Source: Pseudomonas nabeulensis (lineage in GTDB: Bacteria; Pseudomonadota; Gammaproteobacteria; Pseudomonadales; Pseudomonadaceae). Taken from it: a DNA stretch of 64,000 nt. A model generated the notes under the pieces. It did no database searches. It was not told where the DNA came from and was given only the letters and a program-made list of their open reading frames with translations. The position numbers and the translations under genes are program-made. The stretch is from contig NZ_QUZT01000039.1 of assembly GCF_004682045.1 (NCBI RefSeq), positions 1 to 64,000 of the forward strand, in the 5' to 3' direction. Within the stretch, counting starts at the first letter, position 1; every line of letters starts with the position of its first letter. Shown one piece after another: positions 18,600 to 25,970 of this stretch.

Positions 18600-20879
18600 A
18601 TGTCACTTCGTCTTTTTGTCAGCGCCGCGCTGTTACTGGTTGCCAGTGCCACACAGGCACAAACCCTGTCCTATACCCGCGATATTCAACCGATTTTTAC
18701 CGAGAAGTGTGTGGCGTGCCATGCCTGCTATGACTCGGCCTGCCAGCTTAACCTCGGCAGTGCCGAGGGCGCGGCCCGTGGCGCGAGCAAAGTGCCGGTC
18801 TACGATGGCGAGCGCAGCAAGGCTACGCCGACCACGCGTTTGTTCTACGACGCCTTTGGCAAGCAGGCCTGGCAGCAAAAGGGCTTTTATTCGGTGCTGG
18901 ATGCCCAGGGCAGCCAGGCGGCGCTGATGGCGCGCATGCTGGAACTGGGGCATAACGCGCCGTTGCAGCCCAATGCCAAGCTGCCCGAAGACATCGTGCT
19001 GGGCCTCAATCGCGAAAACATGTGTGCCCTGCCCGGTGAGTTCAATGCCTACGCCGGTGCCCATCCCAAGGAAGGCATGCCGCTGGCGGTCACCGGCCTG
19101 ACCGACCAGCAATACCAGACCTTGCAGCGTTGGTTGGCCTCCGGTGCACCTATCGATGAGCAGGGCTTGGCGCCGAGCGCGAAGGAAGCCTTGCAGATTC
19201 AACAATGGGAAAACCTGTTCAACCAGCCCGGCGCCCGTGAAAGCCTGGTGGCGCGCTGGTTGTTCGAGCACTTGTTCCTGGCCCATATCTACTTCGAGAA
19301 CGGTGAGCCGGGGCATTATTTCCAATGGGTGCGTTCGCGTACGCCGAGCGGACAGCCGATTGACCTGATCGCCACGCGCCGGCCGAATGATGATCCGGGC
19401 ACCCAGGTCTATTACCGCCTGTGGCCGGTGCAGGGTGTGATCGTGCATAAAACCCACATCACCTACCCGTTCAGTGCCGAGAAGATGGCGCGTATCAAAG
19501 AGCTGTTCTACGCCGGCAACTGGCAGGTCAACGCCTTGCCGGGCTATGGTCCGGGTCGTCGCGCCAACCCCTTCGAGACGTTCGAAGCCATCCCGGCCAA
19601 GGCGCGCTACCAGTTCATGCTGGATAACGCCGAATACTTTGTACGTACGTTTATTCGCGGGCCGGTGTGCCGTGGGCAGATTGCCACGGACGTGATCCGC
19701 GATAACTTCTGGACCTTGTTCCAGGATCCGGATCACGACCTGTACATCACCGATGCCCGTTATCGCGGCCAGGCCACGCCTTTACTGGCGATGCCGGGGC
19801 AGAACGATGACGTGGGCAGTGTGCTGAGCCTCTGGCTGGCCTACCGAGACAAGCGCAATGAATATGAGGCGTTGCGCCGTGACAGCTATGCGGATATTCC
19901 GCCGCCAAGCTGGTCGAGCCTGTGGGCCGGTAATGACAACGCGTTGCTGAGCATTTTCCGCCACTTTGACAGCGCCTCGGTGACCAAAGGCCTGATCGGT
20001 GAAGTGCCGCAGACGATGTGGCTGTTCGACTACCCGCTGCTGGAACGTACCTATTACCAATTGGCGGTGAACTTCGATGTGTTCGGCAATGTGTCGCACC
20101 AGGCGCAGACCCGGTTGTATTTCGACCTGATCCGTAATGGCGCCGAGCAGAACTTCTTGCGCCTGATGCCAGCCGATACCCGTGAGGATTTCCTCGACGA
20201 CTGGTACCAGAACAGCGGCAAGCTCAAGCTATGGCTGGATTACGAAGCCATCGATGATGACAAGCCCACCGGCCTGCATCTGGATGAAAAAGACCCGAAA
20301 CGCGACTTCGCCAACCAGTTGCTCGCCCGTTACGGCGACCTGAACGCCAGCCCGGACCCGATCAACCGCTGCAGCGGTGCGTATTGCTCACGCGATGGCA
20401 TCGACCCAGCGTTGCAGGACGCCGAGCAGGCGCTGAGCCGCCTGACGTCGCGCCCGGCAGCGGGGCTCAAGGTCATCGACCAACTGCCCGAAGCGACCAT
20501 GCTGCGTATCGAAACCACCACCGGGAAACGCGTGGTCTATAGCATGCTGCGCAACCGCGCCCACAGTAACGTCGCGTTCCTGCTGGGTGAGGCCTATCGC
20601 TATCAGCCGGGCCTGGACACCGTGACCATCTACCCTGGGGTGCTGAGCAGCTACCCGAACTTCATGTTCAATATCCCGGCCCAGGACGTGCCTGAATTCG
20701 TGGCCGAAATGGAGAAGGCCAAGGATGCCAAGCGCTTCGAGCAGATCGTCGACCGTTGGGGCGTGCGTCGCAGCCACCCGCTGTTCTGGCAGTACTTCCA
20801 CGACTTATCGACGTACATCCACGAAACCACACCGGTGGAAGAGGGCGTACTGGACATGAATCGCTATGAAAACCTCTGA
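18600..20879 (+). CDS. cti: Fatty acid cis/trans isomerase
   Basis: A 759-aa periplasmic heme protein that isomerises cis unsaturated membrane phospholipid acyl chains to trans in response to solvent or heat stress, a Pseudomonas/Vibrio speciality. The start at 18600 gives a clear signal peptide (MSLRLFVSAALLLVASATQAQ) followed by the cytochrome c-type heme site CVACH about 35 residues in. The rest is the Cti-specific domain. The frame is open upstream to 18498, but that extension would bury the signal peptide. It is divergent from metH across about 170 bp. Confidence 0.94.
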   Translation: MSLRLFVSAALLLVASATQAQTLSYTRDIQPIFTEKCVACHACYDSACQLNLGSAEGAARGASKVPVYDGERSKATPTTRLFYDAFGKQAWQQKGFYSVLDAQGSQAALMARMLELGHNAPLQPNAKLPEDIVLGLNRENMCALPGEFNAYAGAHPKEGMPLAVTGLTDQQYQTLQRWLASGAPIDEQGLAPSAKEALQIQQWENLFNQPGARESLVARWLFEHLFLAHIYFENGEPGHYFQWVRSRTPSGQPIDLIATRRPNDDPGTQVYYRLWPVQGVIVHKTHITYPFSAEKMARIKELFYAGNWQVNALPGYGPGRRANPFETFEAIPAKARYQFMLDNAEYFVRTFIRGPVCRGQIATDVIRDNFWTLFQDPDHDLYITDARYRGQATPLLAMPGQNDDVGSVLSLWLAYRDKRNEYEALRRDSYADIPPPSWSSLWAGNDNALLSIFRHFDSASVTKGLIGEVPQTMWLFDYPLLERTYYQLAVNFDVFGNVSHQAQTRLYFDLIRNGAEQNFLRLMPADTREDFLDDWYQNSGKLKLWLDYEAIDDDKPTGLHLDEKDPKRDFANQLLARYGDLNASPDPINRCSGAYCSRDGIDPALQDAEQALSRLTSRPAAGLKVIDQLPEATMLRIETTTGKRVVYSMLRNRAHSNVAFLLGEAYRYQPGLDTVTIYPGVLSSYPNFMFNIPAQDVPEFVAEMEKAKDAKRFEQIVDRWGVRRSHPLFWQYFHDLSTYIHETTPVEEGVLDMNRYENL

Positions 20880-20973
20880 CAGGCGGTGCAGGTCTTTTCC
20901 GACAAAATTACTCGGACTTTGTACCTGCGTAATATTTTGGCGTAAACTGCCGGCAAGCCTGTGAGGAGTTTCC

Positions 20974-21558
20974 ATGACTGCCATAACCATTACCGACGCC
21001 GCCCACGATTACCTGGCTGACCTGCTGTCCAAGCAGAACACCCCAGGTATCGGCATTCGCGTCTTTATCACCCAGCCTGGCACGCAGTACGCCGAGACGT
21101 GCATTGCCTACTGCAAGCCCGGTGAAGAGAAGCCAGAAGACACCGCGCTGGGGCTGAAAAGTTTCACCGCGTATATCGACGCTTTCAGCGAAGCCTTCCT
21201 GGACGATGCCGTAGTCGACTACGCCACCGACCGTATGGGCGGCCAGTTGACCATCAAGGCGCCGAACGCCAAGGTGCCCAACGTCAACGCCGACAGCCCG
21301 GTGAACGAGCGCATCAACTACTACCTGCAAACCGAGATCAACCCTGGGCTGGCCAGCCACGGTGGCCAGGTCAGCTTGATCGACGTGGTGGATGACGGTA
21401 TCGCCGTATTGAAGTTCGGCGGCGGCTGCCAGGGCTGCGGCCAGGCGGACGTGACCTTGCGTGAAGGCATCGAGCGCACCTTGCTTGAGCGTATTCCGGA
21501 GCTCAAGGGCGTACGCGACGTGACTGACCACACGCAGAAAGAAAATGCCTACTACTGA
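20974..21558 (+). CDS. nfuA: Fe/S biogenesis protein NfuA
   Basis: A 194-aa iron-sulfur carrier that receives clusters from the ISC/SUF scaffold and delivers them to target enzymes. It has the two-domain structure of the family: a degenerate A-type domain (TDAAHDYLADLLSKQ to about residue 100) and the Nfu domain with the CQGC cluster motif in GGGCQGCGQADVTL near residue 152. GAGG lies upstream of the ATG. It stands alone and is followed by a strong terminator. Confidence 0.96.
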   Translation: MTAITITDAAHDYLADLLSKQNTPGIGIRVFITQPGTQYAETCIAYCKPGEEKPEDTALGLKSFTAYIDAFSEAFLDDAVVDYATDRMGGQLTIKAPNAKVPNVNADSPVNERINYYLQTEINPGLASHGGQVSLIDVVDDGIAVLKFGGGCQGCGQADVTLREGIERTLLERIPELKGVRDVTDHTQKENAYY

Positions 21559-21580
21559 GTAAGGCGTTCACTGCAAACAA

Positions 21581-21611
21581 AAAAAACGGCGCCCCGTGAG
21601 CGCCGTTTTTT
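21581..21611 (+). terminator. Rho-independent terminator after nfuA
   Basis: A perfect 12-bp inverted repeat (AAAAAACGGCGC / GCGCCGTTTTTT) with a 7-nt loop and T tail, 22 nt after the stop codon. Confidence 0.9.
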
Positions 21612-21658
21612 ATGCTTAAAATTCAATGACTTGCACCATCTACCTAACAAAGAAGTTT

Positions 21659-21920
21659 AAATGTGGGAGGGGGCAAGCCCTAGTGCCAGTCAGTTAAGAG
21701 ATGGCAGGAGCAACACCGCCTCTGTAGTGAGCGGGCTTGCCCCGCGCTGGGGGGCGAAGCCGCCCCAAACCCTGGCACCGCGGTGTTTCAGTAAGACCGA
21801 GGCGGATGGATTTAGGGCGGCTTCGCCCCCCAGCGCGGGGCAAGCCCGCTCACTACAGAAAGCCGCTCATCTGCTGTTTCCTTAACTGACTGGCATTAGG
21901 GCAAGCCCCCTCTCACATTT
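21659..21920. repeat. Nested double inverted repeat (two REP families)
   Basis: Fills most of the gap between nfuA and cobM. The outer arms at 21659-21698 and 21881-21920 are 40 nt and match at about 36 positions; they carry the GGGAGGGGGC REP core plus the flank TGCCAGTCAGTTAAG. The inner arms at 21721-21769 and 21811-21859 are about 49 nt and almost perfect; they carry a different core (GTAGTGAGCGGGCTTGCCCC). The central loop is about 41 nt. The whole could fold into one very long hairpin. No coding potential was seen. Confidence 0.85.
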
Positions 21921-21933
21921 TGAATGTGTTCCT

Positions 21934-22680
21934 TCAGGGTCGGTAAAGGTGAGCATGGCCGGCACGGTACAGCGACGACTCACTGAAACTATCACTGGCC
22001 AACACCCGACCCACCACAATCAACGCCGTGCGCCGAAACCCCTTGGCTGTTACCTTCTCGGCAATATCACTCAACGTCCCAATCACCCAATCCTGATCCG
22101 GCCACGTCGCCCGGTGCACCACGGCAATCGGGCAATCTGCGCCATAGTGCGGCAGCAGTTCGGCGACAATCTTCTCCAGATGGTTGACCCCCAAATGAAT
22201 CGCCATGGTCGTGCCATGCTGCGCCAAACTGTCGAAATCCTCACCGGCCGGCATGCTGGTCTTATCCGCATAGCGAGTCAGGATCACGCTCTGGGCGATA
22301 TCCGGCAGGGTCAACTCCGTTTCTAGCAGCGCCGCACAGGCCGCCACCGCTGTGACGCCAGGGATGATCTGGAACGGGATCCCCAGCTCGCGCAAATGGC
22401 GAATCTGCTCGCCAATCGCGCCATACAGGCTTGGATCACCCGAGTGCACGCGCGCCACATCCTGGCCCTTGGCGTGTGCTGCCTGGATCAAATCAACGAT
22501 CTGTTCCAGGTGCAGTTCGGCACTGTTCACCACCGTTTCCGCCTGATGGCCGTCCAATACCGCCGCCGGCACCAGCGAGCCCGCATAGATAATCACCGGG
22601 CAACTGCGGATCAACCGCTGGCCTTTGACGGTGATCAATTCCGGGTCGCCGGGGCCTGCGCCGATGAAGTAGACGGTCAT
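21934..22680 (-). CDS. cobM: Precorrin-4 C11-methyltransferase
   Basis: A 248-aa SAM-dependent tetrapyrrole methyltransferase that methylates precorrin-4 at C-11 in the aerobic cobalamin pathway. It has the family N-terminus VYFIGAGPGDPELIT, the internal HSGDPSLYGAI motif and PGVTAVAACAA. AGGA lies 7 nt upstream of the ATG at 22680. It is the last gene of the riboswitch-controlled cbtB-cbtA-cobE-cobM run, 69 bp downstream of cobE. Confidence 0.93.
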   Translation of the reverse strand: MTVYFIGAGPGDPELITVKGQRLIRSCPVIIYAGSLVPAAVLDGHQAETVVNSAELHLEQIVDLIQAAHAKGQDVARVHSGDPSLYGAIGEQIRHLRELGIPFQIIPGVTAVAACAALLETELTLPDIAQSVILTRYADKTSMPAGEDFDSLAQHGTTMAIHLGVNHLEKIVAELLPHYGADCPIAVVHRATWPDQDWVIGTLSDIAEKVTAKGFRRTALIVVGRVLASDSFSESSLYRAGHAHLYRP

Positions 22681-22749
22681 GGGGATTCCTGTTGAAAAGC
22701 GGACGAGCATGAAGATTGCTCATGATCGGGGAGGGCGATTATCGGGATT

Positions 22750-23142
22750 TTAGCCGGCGCATGCCAATGCAAAGGTGGCCTGGGCGGTTTTTTGACGGGT
22801 GATCAGCAGGCGCGCTTTGCTGCCGGTGAGCTGTTCGGCCAGCGCCAGAGCGGCGCTTTCGGCAATGCCATGGCAGCCAGTATGGGTGAAGGCTATCTCG
22901 GACTTGTGGCTCAGTCGGTCCTCGTAAACCGACAGTTGCGAGGCGTTGAAACACCGCAGTGGCAAGCCCAGCACTTCGGCCAGTGCCAGCATGCCAGGCT
23001 CATCTTTTTTCAAGTCGATGCTCGCCAGCGCGGTAATACGGTCGCGCGGGATACCACCCTCAGCGAGGGCGGCGTCAATCAGGTCCAGCAGGGTGTGAAC
23101 GTCACAACCCCGCTGACAGCCCAGGCCTGCGACAAGCGTCAT
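22750..23142 (-). CDS. cobE: Cobalamin biosynthesis protein, CobE/CbiG C-terminal domain
   Basis: A 130-aa protein with the CbiG C-terminal-domain pattern (VAGLGCQRGCD at the start, ASIDLKKDEPG in the middle). It is of CobE size and lacks the CbiG N-terminal lactone-opening part. CobE is found with aerobic-pathway cob genes and its exact step is unsettled. Its start overlaps the stop of cbtA as ATGA, so the genes are translationally coupled, and cobM follows. Confidence 0.85.
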   Translation of the reverse strand: MTLVAGLGCQRGCDVHTLLDLIDAALAEGGIPRDRITALASIDLKKDEPGMLALAEVLGLPLRCFNASQLSVYEDRLSHKSEIAFTHTGCHGIAESAALALAEQLTGSKARLLITRQKTAQATFALACAG

Positions 23143-23837
23143 GCCGAGTAGTGATCATCGCGATTGCGGCGGAACAACCAGGCGCTGATCAGGCCCAAGG
23201 CCAGCCAGAACACCACGTTGGTCAGTTGCGACGCGATCTTGAACTGCGCTTCCAGAGCCTCGGGGGCCAGCATCGAGTGTACTTCCGGCTGCGGCGCGCC
23301 AATCACGTGCGGTACTACCAGAATCGCCACGCCCAGTGCCTTGAGCAGCCAGTTGCGACCGAAGACCACCAAGGCGATACCAGCAGCGGTGGAAGCCGCA
23401 GTGCCGATCCACCAGATTTGCCGTTGAGCCAGGTCAGCCGCGGCAGTGCCCGGTAGCTCAGGTGGCAGACCCAGGGTCGGCGCCAGCACGAACGTCGCAT
23501 AACCGGCCAGGCCCCAGAGCAGGCCTTGAGCGGTGCGGGTTGGTGTACGCAGGGTGTAAAGGCCTGCCAGCATCAAGGCAAAACCCACGGCAACCACCAA
23601 GTTGCCACCGGTGGTCGACAACACGCGCTGCCAGCCATCTTCCGGCTCCCAGGCTTCGGCGTCGTGTTCGTGGGCCGCAGCGCCGTGTTCATGGGCCACT
23701 TCGGTGGCGGCGGGGGCGTGTTCAAAGGTTTCCGCCTGCAAAATCAGCGGGGCGACCCAAAAACTTTGCAGCAGGGTGAGCAACAGGGCGGCCGCAAGGC
23801 CAGTGAAACCTGCGGTTTGCGCAATACGCTTGATCAT
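23139..23837 (-). CDS. cbtA: Cobalt transporter subunit CbtA
   Basis: A 232-aa inner-membrane protein with about five predicted helices (first IAQTAGFTGLAAALLLTLL) and a His/Glu-rich loop after the first helix (EVAHEHGAAAHEHDAEAWEPEDGWQ, stated here only by its ends HEHG and HEHD) likely to bind metal. It matches the CbtA family, predicted cobalt importers found under B12 riboswitches. The internal ATG at 23837 gives the expected N-terminus; the longer frame runs back through cbtB. It follows cbtB by 11 bp and overlaps cobE by 4 nt. Confidence 0.88.
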   Translation of the reverse strand: MIKRIAQTAGFTGLAAALLLTLLQSFWVAPLILQAETFEHAPAATEVAHEHGAAAHEHDAEAWEPEDGWQRVLSTTGGNLVVAVGFALMLAGLYTLRTPTRTAQGLLWGLAGYATFVLAPTLGLPPELPGTAAADLAQRQIWWIGTAASTAAGIALVVFGRNWLLKALGVAILVVPHVIGAPQPEVHSMLAPEALEAQFKIASQLTNVVFWLALGLISAWLFRRNRDDHYSA

Positions 23838-23848
23838 GTCGACAGGTC

Positions 23849-24037
23849 TCAGTGGCACGGGAACGCGGCGCTGTGGCGGGTATCGTGGGCGGCGTTGTGC
23901 ACGGCCTCGATATGGGAGAACCCGGCGAAGTACACCAGGCACGCGCCCAGGATCGACGCACCAATGGCGGCGGTCAGGCGTTGGCTGAGGGTGGCGGTGT
24001 TGCTGGTGGCGTGCGAAGTGCTGCTGATGATCGACAT
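23849..24037 (-). CDS. cbtB: Cobalt transporter subunit CbtB
   Basis: A 62-aa protein with one transmembrane helix (AAIGASILGACLVYFAGF) and a His-rich C-terminal tail (HNAAHDTRHSAAFPCH) that is diagnostic of CbtB, the small partner of CbtA in presumed cobalt uptake. It is the first gene after the minus-strand cobalamin riboswitch, so the transporter should be made when B12 is scarce. Confidence 0.88.
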   Translation of the reverse strand: MSIISSTSHATSNTATLSQRLTAAIGASILGACLVYFAGFSHIEAVHNAAHDTRHSAAFPCH

Positions 24038-24149
24038 GGCGCGTCCCTTTCAGGTGTCAGGGTGAAACGAGCGCATGAAAACCCCGCGAGCCAGGCACGC
24101 AGGGTTCGAACAGCGCCCGCCCACCGCGGGTTTGTTATCTGATGATTTT

Positions 24150-24335
24150 CGGGCCGGTCTCCGGGCTTGCGAGGGGCCGATGGCCTTCAAGCGTCTCCTT
24201 CCCATGCCTTGCCGGCACAGTGGATCTGACACTTCACTCGCTTACCGTTGCGGGGGCAGCACCGGACTTGCCATAGGGATATGGCTCACCGGTTTCCCGT
24301 TTCACCCTTTGCAGGGCACCCGAAACAAGATGGGT
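24150..24335 (-). ncRNA. Cobalamin riboswitch (minus strand) upstream of cbtBA-cobE-cobM
   Basis: Read on the minus strand the leader holds the conserved cobalamin-aptamer segments in order: GGGAAACCGGTGAG, CCGGTGCTGCCCCCGCAAC, GGCATGGGAAGGAGACGC and the B12-box-like GCCCGGAGACCGGCC. Order and spacing match the class. It ends about 110 nt before the cbtB start. Adenosylcobalamin binding would be expected to switch off the transport and synthesis genes. Confidence 0.9.
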
Positions 24336-24483
24336 AGGAGAGCATGGGGGGGGCGGGGAGTCAACACTCGGCGCCTCGCCCAAGGCTCGGCGTTCCCTTC
24401 GGCCAGCGTGGTTTAACGGGGCGGCTAAGATCAAAAGCCAGAGCCAGGGCAAACCACCCTCTACCTGATGTATGAAGGGCAAG

Positions 24484-24572
24484 TGTGGGAGGGGGCTTGC
24501 CCCCGATAGCGGTGTATCAGCTGAAAATTTATTAGCTGATATTCCCCAATCGGGGGCAAGCCCCCTCCCACA
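24484..24572. repeat. REPIN between the two riboswitches
   Basis: Two perfect 24-nt inverted arms (24484-24507 and 24549-24572) with core GGGAGGGGGCTTGCCCCC flank a loop of about 41 nt. It lies in the intergenic space between two divergently oriented cobalamin riboswitch leaders; the whole gap 24038-24905 contains no gene. Confidence 0.85.
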
Positions 24573-24624
24573 TTTGAACTATGCCCATCATTGACCATCC
24601 CCCAAGCACTGCGTAGCCTTGCAC

Positions 24625-24800
24625 CCTCGAGGTTCTTCGGCCCAGGTCGAAGCTAAGAAGGGAACGCGGTCCAAGCCGCGGCTGCCCCCGCAACTGTGAA
24701 GGGTTCAGCTGACTGCCACGCCACTGCCGAAACGGCGGGAAGGCGCAGCCAGCGTCGGTCGCAAGACCCGCACGCCCCAAGCCAGGAGACCTGCCTCGCA
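24625..24800 (+). ncRNA. Cobalamin riboswitch (plus strand) upstream of cobW-cobN-chlID
   Basis: Conserved aptamer segments occur in order: GAAGGGAACGCGGTCC, CGGCTGCCCCCGCAACTGTGAAG, GCCACTGCC, GGCGGGAAGGCGC and the canonical B12 box AGCCAGGAGACCTGCC (24780-24795). The cobW start is about 105 nt downstream. The downstream part can form ATGCCC/GGGCAT and GGGCGGG/CCCGCCC pairings close to the cobW ribosome-binding site, suggesting translational control (inference). Confidence 0.93.
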
Positions 24801-24905
24801 ACCGATTTTCTACTTCAACCGGGCGGGGTGATCCGGTGACGAAATCCGCTGCTGCGCGCCGTCGCAGGGCCACTCGTCCCGTATGCCCGCCCCAAAGGGC
24901 ATCCG

Positions 24906-25967
24906 ATGAAAACACTGGCCAAACTCCCCGTCACCATCGTTACCGGCTTCCTCGGTTCGGGCAAAACCACCTTGCTGCGCCATATGCTCGACAACGCCCA
25001 GGGCCGTCGTATCGCGGTGATCGTCAATGAATTCGGCGAGTTGGGTATCGACGGTGAGATCCTCAAGCAGTGCTCCATCGGTTGCACCGAAGAAGAAGCC
25101 AACGGCCGCGTGTATGAGCTGGCCAACGGCTGCCTCTGCTGCACCGTGCAGGAAGAATTCTTCCCGGTGATGCGTGAACTGGTGGCCCGTCGCGGTGACC
25201 TCGACCATATCCTTATCGAAACCTCCGGCCTGGCCTTGCCAAAACCCTTGGTACAAGCCTTCCAATGGCCGGAAATCCGCAGCGCCTGTACCGTTGACGC
25301 CGTAATCACGGTGGTCGACAGCCCGGCCGTGGCCGCCGGCACGTTCGCCGCATTCCCGGACCAGGTGGACGCCCAGCGCAAGCTCGACCCGAACCTGGAT
25401 CACGAATCACCCCTGCACGAGCTGTTCGCCGACCAACTGGCCAGCGCCGACCTGGTGATCCTCAACAAAACCGATCTGATCAACCCCGAAGACCTGGCCC
25501 GCGTGCGCCAGGAAGTCGCCGAAGAGCTGCCTCCAGCGGTGAAAATCATCGAAGCCAGCAGCGGCCGCCTGCCGCTGGACGTGCTGATCGGCCTGGGTGC
25601 CGGCTCCGAAGAACACATCGACAGCCGCCACAGCCATCACGATCATCACCACGAAGGTGAAGACGACCACGACCACGACGCCTTCGACTCGATCTCCATC
25701 GACCTGCCTCAAGCCGACGAAGCCCTGCTGCTCGATGCCTTGACGCAATTGGTTGTCCAGCATGGAATTCTGCGGGTCAAAGGTTTTGCCGCGATCCCGA
25801 ACAAGCCGATGCGCCTGTTGATCCAGGGCGTGGGCACGCGCTTCGACAAACACTTCGACCGTGCCTGGGGCGCAGAAGAAGCACGCACCACACGCCTGGT
25901 GCTGATCGGCCAGGACCTGGATGCCGCAGGCCTTGAAGCGCAACTGCGCGCTGCCCTCAGCGTTTAA
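24906..25967 (+). CDS. cobW: Cobalamin biosynthesis GTPase CobW
   Basis: A 353-aa G3E-family P-loop GTPase and metallochaperone, thought to deliver cobalt to the CobN-type chelatase. It has Walker A GFLGSGKTTLL near residue 15, the metal-binding CLCC motif (NGCLCCTVQ), the NKTD guanine motif and a His-rich stretch (HSHHDHHHEGEDDHDHD) near residue 245, then the CobW C-terminal domain. It directly follows the plus-strand cobalamin riboswitch and is followed by cobN after 3 bp, so the genes form one operon. Confidence 0.95.
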   Translation: MKTLAKLPVTIVTGFLGSGKTTLLRHMLDNAQGRRIAVIVNEFGELGIDGEILKQCSIGCTEEEANGRVYELANGCLCCTVQEEFFPVMRELVARRGDLDHILIETSGLALPKPLVQAFQWPEIRSACTVDAVITVVDSPAVAAGTFAAFPDQVDAQRKLDPNLDHESPLHELFADQLASADLVILNKTDLINPEDLARVRQEVAEELPPAVKIIEASSGRLPLDVLIGLGAGSEEHIDSRHSHHDHHHEGEDDHDHDAFDSISIDLPQADEALLLDALTQLVVQHGILRVKGFAAIPNKPMRLLIQGVGTRFDKHFDRAWGAEEARTTRLVLIGQDLDAAGLEAQLRAALSV

Positions 25968-25970
25968 CCC

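Noticed and set aside
21659..21920. CRISPR-like repeat
   Set aside because: The repeats are inverted pairs with REP cores, not regularly spaced direct repeats with unique spacers.
24810..25403. Minus-strand frames covering the cobW leader and cobW
   Set aside because: They run opposite the riboswitch platform and cobW and have no supporting features.
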